Both the position numbers and the translations under genes were made by a program. From Hydrogenophaga taeniospiralis CCUG 15921 (GTDB lineage Bacteria; Pseudomonadota; Gammaproteobacteria; Burkholderiales; Burkholderiaceae_C): DNA of 64,000 bases. The notes under the pieces are model-generated. The model saw nothing but the letters and a program-made list of their open reading frames with translations. It was not told where the DNA came from and ran no database searches. The stretch's first letter is position 1; every line of letters begins with the position of its first letter. Below are positions 51,038 through 61,041 of this stretch, piece by piece. The DNA is taken from assembly GCF_001592305.1 (NCBI RefSeq), contig NZ_BCWR01000001.1:372001-436000 (forward strand), given 5' to 3'.

Positions 51038-52329
51038 CGGAAGCGGTCCTCGGGTTTCTGGCCGTCTTCGCGATGGCCTTTCTGCGCATCCCGCTAGCGG
51101 TGGCCATGGCGATCGCCGGCATTGTCGGCATGGGTCTGCTGCGGGGCTGGCAGCCGGCCTTCGCCAGCACCAGCCAAGTGATCTTCGAGACCGGCTTTCA
51201 CTACGTGCTCTCGGTCATTCCCCTGTTCGTCCTGATGGGCAATTTCGTGGCCCGCGCCGGCATGGCCAAGGAACTGTTCACCGCGGCCAACGCCTTCGTG
51301 GGCCACCGTCGCGGCGGTCTGGCCATGGCCAGCATCATCGCGTCGGGCGGTTTCGGTTCGATCTGCGGTTCGTCCATCGCCACCGCGGCCACCATGACGC
51401 GCGTGGCGTTTCCCGAGATGAAGGCGCACGGCTACAAGGACACGCTGGCCACCGGCGCCATCGCGGCCGGCGGCACGCTGGGCATCCTGATCCCCCCGTC
51501 CACCATCCTGGTGATCTACGGGATCATCACCGAGACCGACATCGGCAAGCTGTTCATCGCCGGCATCCTGCCTGGCATCGTGGCCATCGTCTGCCTGTGC
51601 CTGGGCGTGGTCTTCGTCACCTGGCGCGACCGCTCGGCCGGCCCGCCGGCCGAGCGGTTCACCTGGGGCCAGCGACTGGCCGCCATCCGCGGCATCTGGG
51701 GCGTGGCGCTGCTGTTCGCCCTGGTGATCGGTGGCATCTATGGTGGCGTGTTCACCGCCACCGAGGGCGCAGGCGTGGGCGCGGGCGGCGCCTTCCTGTT
51801 CGCCTTGCTGCGCGGCTCGCTCACGCCGCGGGTACTGATGGACATCCTGGTGGAGAGTTCCCGCACCACCGCGATGCTGTTCACCATCCTGATCGCGGCG
51901 ATGATCTTCACCAACTTCATCAACTTCACCTCCATGCCCGGCGACCTGCGCGACTTCGTGCTGCAGTTCAGCCCGCACCCCATCATGGTGGTGGTGATGA
52001 TGATGGGCATCTACCTGGCGCTGGGCATGGTGATGGAGGAACTGGCCATCGTGCTGCTGACCATTCCGGTGTTCTTCCCGGTGATCATCGGCCTGGGCTT
52101 CGACCCGATCTGGTTCGGCATCCTGATCGTGACCATCGTGGAGATCGGCATGATCTCGCCGCCGGTGGGGCTGAACCTGTTCGTCATCAACTCGCTGCTG
52201 CCCAAGGTGAAACTGGGCAACATCTACCGAGGCGTGTGGCCCTTCGTGATGGCCGACGTGGTGCGGCTGGGCATCCTGATCGCGTTCCCCATGATCGCGC
52301 TCTGGTTGCCCGGCTTCATGAGTCGCTAG
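51034..52329 (+). CDS. TRAP transporter large permease subunit (DctM family), second system
   Basis: 431 aa. About twelve membrane helices; DctM motifs VIPLFVLMGNFVARAGMAKE, FGSICGSSIATAATMTRVAF, GGTLGILIPPSTILVIYGII and VEIGMISPPVGLNLFVINSL. Completes the second TRAP importer. Its 3' end overlaps the convergent mscS-type gene by 14 bases. Confidence 0.95.
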   Translation: MTEAVLGFLAVFAMAFLRIPLAVAMAIAGIVGMGLLRGWQPAFASTSQVIFETGFHYVLSVIPLFVLMGNFVARAGMAKELFTAANAFVGHRRGGLAMASIIASGGFGSICGSSIATAATMTRVAFPEMKAHGYKDTLATGAIAAGGTLGILIPPSTILVIYGIITETDIGKLFIAGILPGIVAIVCLCLGVVFVTWRDRSAGPPAERFTWGQRLAAIRGIWGVALLFALVIGGIYGGVFTATEGAGVGAGGAFLFALLRGSLTPRVLMDILVESSRTTAMLFTILIAAMIFTNFINFTSMPGDLRDFVLQFSPHPIMVVVMMMGIYLALGMVMEELAIVLLTIPVFFPVIIGLGFDPIWFGILIVTIVEIGMISPPVGLNLFVINSLLPKVKLGNIYRGVWPFVMADVVRLGILIAFPMIALWLPGFMSR

Positions 52330-53644
52330 CGGGCAGACTTGGTGCCACATCCGCCGCAGCCCGCGGATGGATGTGCAGCACGCGCTGCGGGTACGGAATC
52401 TCGATGCGATGGGCCCGAAGTGCCTGCAGCACGCTGCGGTTGATCAGCGAACGGATGTTGAGCGTGCCGTTTTCGGGGTCGGCGATCCAGTAGCCCAGCG
52501 TGAACTCCAGCCCGTCGGCGCCAAAGGCCGACAGTGCCACCGAAGGCGCTGGCTCGATCAGCACGCGCTGGTGGGCCATGGCGGACTCCATCAGCAGGCG
52601 GGAGACCAGTTCCACATCGCTGTCGTAGGCCACAGACACCACCGTCGACTGCCACAGGCGGCCGTCGGCCAGGGACAGGTTCTCCACCCGGTTGGTGATC
52701 AGGATCTCGTTGGGCACGATGGACTCGCGGCCCGTGGTCGCACGGATCACGGTGTAGCGCGCGTTGATGTCGGTGATGCGCCCTTCGAAACCATCCACCT
52801 TGACGTTGTCGCCGATGCGCATGCTGCGCTCGGCCAGGATCACGAAGCCGCTGACGTAGTTGGCCGCGAGTTTCTGCAGGCCAAAGCCGATGCCCACGCC
52901 GATGGCCCCCCCCAGCACCGAGAGCGCCGTGAGGTCGATGCCCACCGCCGACAGGGCCAGGATGAGTCCCAGGAACATGAGCAGCGCGCGCGTGGCATTG
53001 CTCACCGCCTTGCGCAGCGACAGATCACCGCCGACCGCCTTGCGCAACAACCGCCGCTCGATAGCGGAGGACACCCACAGCGAAAGGATCAGCACCGCGC
53101 CGGCGGTAAGCGCGCCTTCGATCATGGTGCGCAGGCTGATGGTGGAGGCACCGATCTTCCAGGTGATCTGGTCCAGCTCGTTGAGCACCACCGGCAGCAG
53201 GCCGCTGACCCACAGGACCATGGCCAGCCAGGCCAGCCAGGAGATCGTGCGCTCCAGCACCTTCACCCAGGGGGCGGTGGCAAAAGCAACCTGCAGCACC
53301 TTCACACCCACCCGGATCACCACCAGCGAGACCAGCACCGGAATGGCCACCTTGAACACCGCCAGCGGCACGGTCTGGGTGAGCAATGCGCGCGCGATGT
53401 AGCCCAGCGTGAGCAGCAGCAGGGGAAACATCACCCCATCCACCAGATGCCGGCCAAACAGCACAGAGGTTTTTTCGTCCTGCACGACCAGCGAGCGGCG
53501 CAACAGCCAAGTGAGGCCACTGGCCACGGCGATGCACAGAGCCAGGGCGCCGAGCTCGACCAGCACAGTGGGCTGGGTGAAACCGGCGATCCAGAGATCG
53601 AAGTCGTCGATGGGCTTGGGCGTGGCGGAAACGGGAATGGACAT
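52316..53644 (-). CDS. MscS-family mechanosensitive ion channel
   Basis: 442 aa from ATG 53644. Several N-terminal hydrophobic segments are followed by the pore-lining helix and beta domain of MscS: ALSVLGGAIGVGIGFGLQKL AANYVSGFVILAERSMRIGD, then VDGFEGRITDINARYTVIRA, ESIVPNEILITNRVENLS. It releases solutes on hypo-osmotic shock. The gene ends inside the convergent dctM gene (14-base overlap). Confidence 0.92.
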   Translation of the reverse strand: MSIPVSATPKPIDDFDLWIAGFTQPTVLVELGALALCIAVASGLTWLLRRSLVVQDEKTSVLFGRHLVDGVMFPLLLLTLGYIARALLTQTVPLAVFKVAIPVLVSLVVIRVGVKVLQVAFATAPWVKVLERTISWLAWLAMVLWVSGLLPVVLNELDQITWKIGASTISLRTMIEGALTAGAVLILSLWVSSAIERRLLRKAVGGDLSLRKAVSNATRALLMFLGLILALSAVGIDLTALSVLGGAIGVGIGFGLQKLAANYVSGFVILAERSMRIGDNVKVDGFEGRITDINARYTVIRATTGRESIVPNEILITNRVENLSLADGRLWQSTVVSVAYDSDVELVSRLLMESAMAHQRVLIEPAPSVALSAFGADGLEFTLGYWIADPENGTLNIRSLINRSVLQALRAHRIEIPYPQRVLHIHPRAAADVAPSLPASDS

Positions 53645-53667
53645 GGGCAAGAAACAAGGGGAAAGGG

Positions 53668-54486
53668 TCAGGCGCGCCAGCTCGGCGCGCGTTTGTCGAT
53701 GAAGGCCTGCACGCCTTCCTGGGCCACATCGTGGGCCATGTTGCAGGCCATGGTCTGGCCGGCCAACTGGTAGGCCGACTCCATGCCGGTCTCCAGCTGG
53801 CGGTAGAACAGCGCCTTGCCCATGGCGATGGCTTCGCGCGGTTTGGCCACGAGGCGATCCACCAGCGAGGCCAGTTCCGCGTCGAGCGCGTCGGCGGCCA
53901 CCACACGGTTCACCAGACCCCGGATTTTCGCTTCCTCGGCCGAAATGAAATCGCCGGTGAGCAGCATTTCCATCGCCTGCTTGGGCAGCATGTTGCGAGA
54001 CAGGGCCACGCTGGGCGTGGCACAGAACAGCCCGACGTCGATACCGTTCACGCCAAAGCTGGCCTCGTGGACCGCCACCGCCAGATCGCACTGCGCCACC
54101 AGCTGGCAACCCGCGGCCGTGGCCAGGCCCTGCACCCGCGCGATCACCGGCAGCTCCAGCTTGCGGATGCTCATCATCAGTTTCGAGCATTGCGCGAACA
54201 GCGTCTGGTAGTACGCCAGGTCGGGCTTCGCCTTCATTTCCTTCAGGTCGTGTCCGGCGCAGAAGGCGCGGCCGTTGGCGGCGATCACCACCACGCGCGC
54301 CTGCGGGTCGGCCGCCACCGCGTCCAGCGCCGCCTGCATCGCGGTCATCATGGCCTCGGACAGCACGTTGAAGCTGCGCGGCGCGTTCAGCGTGAGGGTG
54401 TACACGCCGCGCGGATCGCGGGCCTGCAGCAGCAGGAGCTCGGCGCCGGTGGCGGGTGCGGGGGTCGGGGTGGTGCGGTCAGACAT
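53668..54486 (-). CDS. enoyl-CoA hydratase/isomerase family protein
   Basis: 272 aa crotonase-fold enzyme. LNAPRSFNVLSEAMMTAMQA at the CoA site; oxyanion segments GRAFCAGHDLKEMKA and GLATAAGCQLVAQCDLAVAV. The residue at the usual second catalytic Glu position is in FGVNGIDVGLFCATPSVALS, which lacks the canonical Glu and resembles the ECHDC3-like subgroup, so hydratase activity is uncertain. The gene overlaps the histone-deacetylase-like gene upstream by 8 bases. Confidence 0.88.
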   Translation of the reverse strand: MSDRTTPTPAPATGAELLLLQARDPRGVYTLTLNAPRSFNVLSEAMMTAMQAALDAVAADPQARVVVIAANGRAFCAGHDLKEMKAKPDLAYYQTLFAQCSKLMMSIRKLELPVIARVQGLATAAGCQLVAQCDLAVAVHEASFGVNGIDVGLFCATPSVALSRNMLPKQAMEMLLTGDFISAEEAKIRGLVNRVVAADALDAELASLVDRLVAKPREAIAMGKALFYRQLETGMESAYQLAGQTMACNMAHDVAQEGVQAFIDKRAPSWRA

Positions 54487-55432
54487 CGGCCAGCACCCGC
54501 AAATGGGCTTCCACGCTGCGCGCCAGCGCGCTCAGGTCGTAGCCGCCTTCGAGGCAGCTCACGATACGGCCCTTGGCATGACGCTGCGCCACCTCCTTGA
54601 TGCGCTGCGTGATCCAGGCGTAATCCTGCTCCACCAGACCGAGCTGGCCCATGTCGTCTTCGCGATGCGCGTCAAAACCGGCGCTGATGAAGATCAGCTC
54701 GGGTTGGTGCGCGTCCAGCCGCGGCAGCCACATGGTGTCGATCAGTTCGCGAATCTCCATGCCCTTGGTGTAGGCCGGCACCGGCAGGTTCACCAGATTG
54801 CTGGCGCTGGAGTGTTCGCACACCGGGTAGAACGGGTGCTGGTAGAAGCTGCACATGAGGATGCGCTCGTCGCCGGCCACGATGTCCTCGGTGCCGTTGC
54901 CGTGGTGCACGTCGAAATCGACGATGGCCACGCGTTTCAAGCCATGGCGCTCCAGCGCGTACTTGGCGGCCACCGCCACGTTGTTGACGAAACAGAAACC
55001 CATGGCCTGGTTGCGCGTGGCGTGGTGGCCGGGCGGGCGCACGGCACAGAAGGCGTTGAGCAGCTCGCCGGCGAGCACCGCGTCGGTGGCGTCGATGGCG
55101 GCGCCGGCGGCCACCAGGATCGCGTCCCAGGAATGGATGTTGATGGAGGTGTCGGGGTCGACCTGCGCGTGCGTCGGGCCGCCGGCGGCGATCTCGTCGC
55201 GCAGCCCGTCGGAGAGGCCACGCAGCGACGCCAGGTGCATGCGCCCATGGGCCAGCTCCAGGTCGGCCATCGAGGCGGGCGTGGCCTCGCGGCGCTCCAG
55301 TGCGTGGTCGAGCCCGGTGATGAGCAGGCGGTCCTCGATCGCGTCGAGCCGCTGCGGGCATTCGGGATGCCCGTTGCCCATCTCGTGTCTCCAACAATTC
55401 TTGTGTGTGAAAAAGCCGGTGGCCTGACTCAT
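54479..55432 (-). CDS. histone-deacetylase-family (class II-like) amidohydrolase
   Basis: 317 aa from ATG 55432. The zinc deacetylase motifs are intact: CAVRPPGHHATRNQAMGFCF then NNVAVAA, the metal ligands in VAIVDFDVHHGNGTEDIV, FISAGFDAHREDDMGQLGL and CLEGGYDLSALARSVEAHLR. Bacterial members deacetylate small amides such as acetylpolyamines. It is transcribed with the enoyl-CoA hydratase-like gene, and only 14 bases separate its start from the divergent moxR-type gene. Confidence 0.9.
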   Translation of the reverse strand: MSQATGFFTHKNCWRHEMGNGHPECPQRLDAIEDRLLITGLDHALERREATPASMADLELAHGRMHLASLRGLSDGLRDEIAAGGPTHAQVDPDTSINIHSWDAILVAAGAAIDATDAVLAGELLNAFCAVRPPGHHATRNQAMGFCFVNNVAVAAKYALERHGLKRVAIVDFDVHHGNGTEDIVAGDERILMCSFYQHPFYPVCEHSSASNLVNLPVPAYTKGMEIRELIDTMWLPRLDAHQPELIFISAGFDAHREDDMGQLGLVEQDYAWITQRIKEVAQRHAKGRIVSCLEGGYDLSALARSVEAHLRVLADV

Positions 55433-55446
55433 GGTGGTTTTACGGT

Positions 55447-56379
<933 letters not shown>

Positions 56380-56386
56380 TGTGGAC

Positions 56387-56470
56387 CACCCCCGCGGCGC
56401 TGCGCGCCACCCCCTCAAGGGGGCAACACCTGCGGCCCGGCGGAGCCGGTTCCGCGGTGTTTCTGGGTTC
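56387..56470. repeat. dispersed intergenic repeat, copy 3, with a partial second copy
   Basis: CCCCGCGGCGCTGCGCGCCA, CCCCCTCAAGGGGGC, GGCCCGGCGGAGCCGGTTCC. The segment 56437-56495 is repeated with few changes at 56538-56595, so the 237-base gap between the moxR-type and DUF58 genes is mostly repeat DNA. Confidence 0.75.
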
Positions 56471-56616
56471 GGGCACTTCGCTCCGGCTTGGTGACTGTTT
56501 TTTGGCGTTTCCCCAAGCGCCCAATTTGAGTGGCGCGGCGGAGCCAGTTCCGCGGCGTTTCTGGGTTGGGGCACTTCGCTCCGGCTTAGTGGCGGGTTCT
56601 TCCGTTTTGAACTGAC

Positions 56617-57672
56617 ATGAGCTCCGCCACCCAGCACCCTCCCGCTGCCGCTTCAGGCGTCACTCCTGTGCGCGCCGGCTGGCGCCACCCGCTGCGGGCT
56701 TTGCGTGGGCGGCTGCAGCGCTGGTGGCACAGCCGGCTGCCGCTGACCGACACCCTGGTCCTGACCCAGCGCAACGTCTACATCCTGCCGACCCGGCCGG
56801 GCTGGATGCTGGCCCTCACCCTGCTTCTGCTGCTGGTCGCGAGCATCAACTACCAGCTCAACCTGGGTTACCTGCTCACCTTCCTGCTGGCGGGCTGCGC
56901 AGTGGTGGGCGTGTACGTGTGCCACGCCAACCTGCGCGGCCTCACCCTGCACCTGTCCCCTCCCGCGCCGGTACACGCCGGCCAGGCCGTGGCGCTGGAC
57001 ATCCGGTTGTCCAGCGAGCGGCGCCGGCCGCGCTACGGCATTGGCCTGGGGGTGCTGGGCGAGCGCATCGCCGGCCCCGCCGACGCCCAGCTGGCCTGGA
57101 CCGACGTGCCCGCGCAGGGCAGCGCGCCGCTGCAGGTGGCCTGGGCGCCCCCCGCTCGCGGGCTGCACCGCCTGCCCCCACTGACCGCGCTCACGCTGTT
57201 TCCGCTCGGCACCTTCCGCGTCTGGACGGTCTGGCGCCCGGCGGCGCAGGCGCTGGTCTACCCCGCGCCCGAAGCGCATCCACCACCGCTGCCCCCGGGT
57301 GAGCCGCTCGCCGGCAGCTCGGGCGCCGCGCGGGTGCAGAGCACGGGCGAGTTCGACGGCGTGCGCGCGTACCGGCGCGGCGATCCGCTCAAGGCGGTGG
57401 TGTGGAAAAAGGCGGCCCAGGCCTTCGCCGGCGGGCGCGACGATCTGGTCAGCCGCGACGCCCTGTCCACCCAGCGCCAGCAGCTCTGGCTCGACTTTGC
57501 CCACGCGGGCGCGTCCGACACCGAGGCCCGCCTTTCGCGCTTGACGGCCTGGGTGCTCATGGCCGAGGGCCTGGGGCTCGACTACGGTCTTCGGCTGCCC
57601 GGCCACGAACTCCCCCCCGACCAGGGCCCGGGCCACCGTGCCCGCTGCCTGGAGGCGCTGGCGTTGGTATGA
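56617..57672 (+). CDS. DUF58 domain protein
   Basis: 351 aa. Two hydrophobic segments (MLALTLLLLLVASINYQLNL and YLLTFLLAGCAVVGVYVCH) near the N-terminus, then the DUF58 motif GEFDGVRAYRRGDPLKAVVW KKAA followed by LSTQRQQLWLDFAHAG. DUF58 proteins work with MoxR ATPases at the membrane. Adjacent to the transglutaminase gene, the usual partner. Confidence 0.9.
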   Translation: MSSATQHPPAAASGVTPVRAGWRHPLRALRGRLQRWWHSRLPLTDTLVLTQRNVYILPTRPGWMLALTLLLLLVASINYQLNLGYLLTFLLAGCAVVGVYVCHANLRGLTLHLSPPAPVHAGQAVALDIRLSSERRRPRYGIGLGVLGERIAGPADAQLAWTDVPAQGSAPLQVAWAPPARGLHRLPPLTALTLFPLGTFRVWTVWRPAAQALVYPAPEAHPPPLPPGEPLAGSSGAARVQSTGEFDGVRAYRRGDPLKAVVWKKAAQAFAGGRDDLVSRDALSTQRQQLWLDFAHAGASDTEARLSRLTAWVLMAEGLGLDYGLRLPGHELPPDQGPGHRARCLEALALV

Positions 57673-57673
57673 C

Positions 57674-57752
57674 ACACCCCCGCAGCGCTTCGCGCTACCC
57701 CCTCAAGGGGGCAAGCCGATGCGGCCCGGCAAAGCCGGTTCCGCCGGCTTCC
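57674..57752. repeat. dispersed intergenic repeat, copy 4
   Basis: CCCCGCAGCGCTTCGCGCTA, CCCCCTCAAGGGGGC, CGGCCCGGCAAAGCCGGTTC: almost identical to copies 1 and 2. Inserted between DUF58 and the transglutaminase gene. Confidence 0.8.
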
Positions 57753-57838
57753 CGGATCGGGCACTGCGGGCCGGCGGTGCCCTGGGCTGGACCGTTTCGT
57801 GCGCCGAGCCTCGCCCCTGGCGCGGAGAAGCCACTGAC

Positions 57839-59884
57839 ATGAAACATCTGCTGCCCCGCTTCGCGACTTCCCCAGTTGGCCCGGCCTCGTCCCTGCCCCG
57901 GGACACGCGCGACACGCTGTTCCTGCTGGCCGTGATCGCCTGGGTCGCGATGATGCAGATCGGCCAGATCCCGTGGTGGTGCACGGCGCTCACCGCAGGC
58001 GTGCTGGCCTGGCGCACCACTTTGGCGCTGCGTGGCCTGCCGTTGCCGGGCTGGGCCTGGCGCATGGGCTTGCTGGCGCTCACCGTGTTGGCCACTTGGT
58101 GGACCCACCGCACGCTTTTGGGGCGCGATGCCGGCGTCACGCTCATCGTCGTGCTGCTGGCGCTCAAGACGCTGGAGCTGCGCGCACGGCGCGACGCCTT
58201 CGTGGTGTTCTTCCTGGCCTTCTTCACCCTGCTCACGCATTTCTTCTATTCGCAGTCGCTGCTCACCGCCGCCGGCATCCTGATCGCGCTGCTGGGCCTG
58301 CTGACCGCGCTGGTCAACGCCCACATGCCGGTGGGCCGTCCGTCCCTGGCCCAGGCAGCCCGCATCGCTGCGGGCATGGCGGCCATGGGCGCGCCCATCA
58401 TGCTGGTGCTGTTCCTGCTGTTCCCCCGGCTGTCGCCGCTGTGGGGCATGCCCGGCGAGGACGAGACCGGCCGCAGCGGCCTGTCGGGCAGCATGCGGGT
58501 GGGCCAGGTCGCCGAGCTGGTGCTGGACGAGGGCATCGCGCTGCGCATCCGGTTCGACGATGCGCCGCCGCCCCAGGGCCAGCTGTATTTCCGTGGCCCG
58601 GTGCTCAGCGACTTCGACGGCATCGAATGGCGCTCGCTGCGCTCGGGCTTTCCGACCTCGATGGCGCTGCCGACCGACCTCAACGTCTCGGGCCCACCAG
58701 TGCGCTACGAAGTCACCATGGAGCCGAACCGCCGGCCCTGGCTGTTCGTGCTGGAAGCCGCCACGCAAGTGCCCGAGGTGCCGGGCACGCGCGCGCGCAT
58801 GAACAGTGATCTGCAATGGATCACCCTGCGGCCCATGGACGCCCTGGTGCGCTACCGGGCCGAGAGCTACGTGAACTTCCGCCACGGCCCGCTCGCCCCC
58901 GTGGTGGGCCTGCAGGACCACATCGAACTGCCGGGCGGCTACAACCCACGCACGCTGGCGCTGGCGCTGGCACTGCGCCGCGAGCACGGCAGCGGGCCAC
59001 AGTCCAACGCGGCACTGATCGACGCGGTGATGGAACGCCTGCGCACTGGCGGCTACACCTACACCCTCGACCCCGGCGTGTACGGCCAGCACACGGCCGA
59101 CGAGTTCTGGTTCGACAAGCGCGAGGGTTTCTGTGAACACATCGCCAGCAGCTTCGTGATTCTGATGCGCGCGATGGACATTCCCGCGCGCATCGTCACC
59201 GGCTACCAGGGCGGTGAGCTCAACGGGGTGGACGGCTACTGGACGGTGCGCCAGCGCGACGCCCACGCCTGGGCCGAGGTCTGGTTGCAGGGCCGAGGCT
59301 GGGTGCGTGTGGACCCGACCTCGGCGGTGTCGCCGGGCCGCATCGGCTCGTTCGAGCGCCTGCGCGCGCCCGAGGGTGCGGTCGCCGGCGCTTTCCGCAA
59401 CCTCAGCCCCACGCTCACGGCCCAGTTGCGCGCGGTGTGGGAAGCGGTGAACAACCGCTGGAACCAGTGGGTGCTGAACTACACCCAGGGCCAGCAGCTC
59501 GATCTGCTGAAGAAGCTGGGCTTTTCTTCGCCCAGCTGGACCGACCTGGCCTATGTGCTGATCGGCGTGGTGGTGGGCGTGAGCCTGCTCGGCGCGGCCT
59601 GGACGCTCTGGGAACGCCAGCAGCACGACCCCTGGCTGCGCCTGCTGCAGCGCAGCCGCAAACGGCTGCGACAGCTGGGCCTGGACAGTGGCGATCACCT
59701 GCCGCCACGCGAACTGGCCGCCCAGGTGCAGCGGCATTTTGGCCCCAATGAATTCAGCAACCGCCTCGCACAATGGCTGCTGCGCCTCGAAGCGCAGCGC
59801 TACAGCCGCCACAGCACGCTCACGCTGGCGGCGCTGCGACGCGAATTCCAGCAACTCACCTGGCCCCGGAAACCCCTCCATTGA
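57839..59884 (+). CDS. transglutaminase-like membrane protein (DUF3488/TgpA type)
   Basis: 681 aa from ATG 57839; the frame upstream to 57638 reads through the repeat and is rejected. Five or more N-terminal membrane helices, then a periplasmic transglutaminase-core domain with catalytic Cys432 (EGFCEHIASSFV), His476 (RDAHAWAEVWLQ) and Asp492 (VDPTSAV), then one further membrane helix (LAYVLIGVVVGVSLLGAAWT) and a cytoplasmic tail. TgpA-type proteins are linked to envelope integrity. Forms a set with the MoxR and DUF58 genes. Confidence 0.93.
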   Translation: MKHLLPRFATSPVGPASSLPRDTRDTLFLLAVIAWVAMMQIGQIPWWCTALTAGVLAWRTTLALRGLPLPGWAWRMGLLALTVLATWWTHRTLLGRDAGVTLIVVLLALKTLELRARRDAFVVFFLAFFTLLTHFFYSQSLLTAAGILIALLGLLTALVNAHMPVGRPSLAQAARIAAGMAAMGAPIMLVLFLLFPRLSPLWGMPGEDETGRSGLSGSMRVGQVAELVLDEGIALRIRFDDAPPPQGQLYFRGPVLSDFDGIEWRSLRSGFPTSMALPTDLNVSGPPVRYEVTMEPNRRPWLFVLEAATQVPEVPGTRARMNSDLQWITLRPMDALVRYRAESYVNFRHGPLAPVVGLQDHIELPGGYNPRTLALALALRREHGSGPQSNAALIDAVMERLRTGGYTYTLDPGVYGQHTADEFWFDKREGFCEHIASSFVILMRAMDIPARIVTGYQGGELNGVDGYWTVRQRDAHAWAEVWLQGRGWVRVDPTSAVSPGRIGSFERLRAPEGAVAGAFRNLSPTLTAQLRAVWEAVNNRWNQWVLNYTQGQQLDLLKKLGFSSPSWTDLAYVLIGVVVGVSLLGAAWTLWERQQHDPWLRLLQRSRKRLRQLGLDSGDHLPPRELAAQVQRHFGPNEFSNRLAQWLLRLEAQRYSRHSTLTLAALRREFQQLTWPRKPLH

Positions 59885-60996
59885 CCATCCTCTTTCGACT
59901 GTCTTCCCCCGCGCGGCGCGTGGCATCCACCGCATCCGCACTGCTCGTGGCGCTGTGCCTGCAGAGCGGCACCGCCCTGGCCCAGAACGGCGACAACGGC
60001 GCCACCAGCCCGCCGCCCCCCTTCACCTACGACCAGCACGAGGCCGCCATGGCCTTCGCCGACGACCTGGCCAGCCGCCGCAACCTGGACCCGGCCTGGG
60101 TAAGGCAGCAGATCGGCGCGGCCCAGCGCTTGCCCGCTGTGATCCGGCTGACACAGCCCGCCCCCACCGGCACGGCCAAGAACTGGGCGGCCTACCGCGC
60201 CCGCTTCATCGAGCCGGTGCGTCTCCAGGCCGGTCTGCAGTTCTGGCAGACCCACCGCGAGGCGCTGGAACGCGCCGAGCGCGAGTTCGGCGTGCCCGCG
60301 AGCCTGATCGTGGGTGTGCTTGGCGTGGAATCCCTGTACGGGCGGTACACCGGCAACTTCCGTGTGATGGACACGCTCACCACGCTCGCCTTCGACTTCC
60401 CCGCCAGCCACCCCCGCGCGGCCGCACGCGCCGAGTTCTTCCGCAGCGAGCTCGAGCAATACCTCAGCCTGACCCAGCGCACCGGCCAGGACCCGCTGGC
60501 CCTGCGCGGCAGCTACGCCGGCGCCATGGGCTGGCCCCAGTTCATGCCCAGCAGCTGGAACAAGTACGCCATCGACTTCGACGGCGACAGCCGGATCGAC
60601 CTCATCAACAGCCCGGCTGACGTGATCGGCTCGGTGGCCAACTACTTCACGCACTTCGGCTGGCAGCCCGGCCTGCCCACCCACTACCCGGTGGCGTTCG
60701 ACCCCGCCACGCTGGATCTGGATGCCTTGCTCGCGCCCGACATCCTGCCCACCTTCAGCCCGGAGCACTTCAGCGCCCAGGGCGCCATGCTCGAAGGCCC
60801 GGCCCTGCAGCACAACGGCAAGCTCGCCCTGATCGAGCTGCAGAACGGCGACCCGGCCAACGGCGGCGCCCCACCGAGCTACCTGGCCGGCACCGAGAAC
60901 TTCTACGTGGTGACGCGCTACAACTGGAGCAGCTACTACGCGCTCGCGGTGATTGAGCTGGGGCAGGCCGTGCAGGCGCTGGTGGAGGGGCGGTAG
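59881..60996 (+). CDS. lytic murein transglycosylase (MltB family)
   Basis: 371 aa from a TTG at 59881 overlapping the upstream stop (TTGA). This start gives a signal peptide (VASTASALLVALCLQSGTAL A); the longer ATG frame lies inside the transglutaminase gene. Catalytic Glu is in VGVLGVESLYGRYTGNFRVM, followed by LRGSYAGAMGWPQFMPSSWN KYAIDFDGDSRIDL. Cleaves peptidoglycan glycan strands to anhydro products. The last gene of the envelope cluster. Confidence 0.92.
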   Translation: MTILFRLSSPARRVASTASALLVALCLQSGTALAQNGDNGATSPPPPFTYDQHEAAMAFADDLASRRNLDPAWVRQQIGAAQRLPAVIRLTQPAPTGTAKNWAAYRARFIEPVRLQAGLQFWQTHREALERAEREFGVPASLIVGVLGVESLYGRYTGNFRVMDTLTTLAFDFPASHPRAAARAEFFRSELEQYLSLTQRTGQDPLALRGSYAGAMGWPQFMPSSWNKYAIDFDGDSRIDLINSPADVIGSVANYFTHFGWQPGLPTHYPVAFDPATLDLDALLAPDILPTFSPEHFSAQGAMLEGPALQHNGKLALIELQNGDPANGGAPPSYLAGTENFYVVTRYNWSSYYALAVIELGQAVQALVEGR

Positions 60997-61041
60997 CCAG
61001 CCCTGGAAGCGGTCGCGTCCAGGGCGTGGGGGCTCAGGTCC

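Noticed and set aside
57638..57838. N-terminal extension of the transglutaminase-like protein
   Set aside because: The frame reads through the dispersed repeat and has no membrane or family features there.
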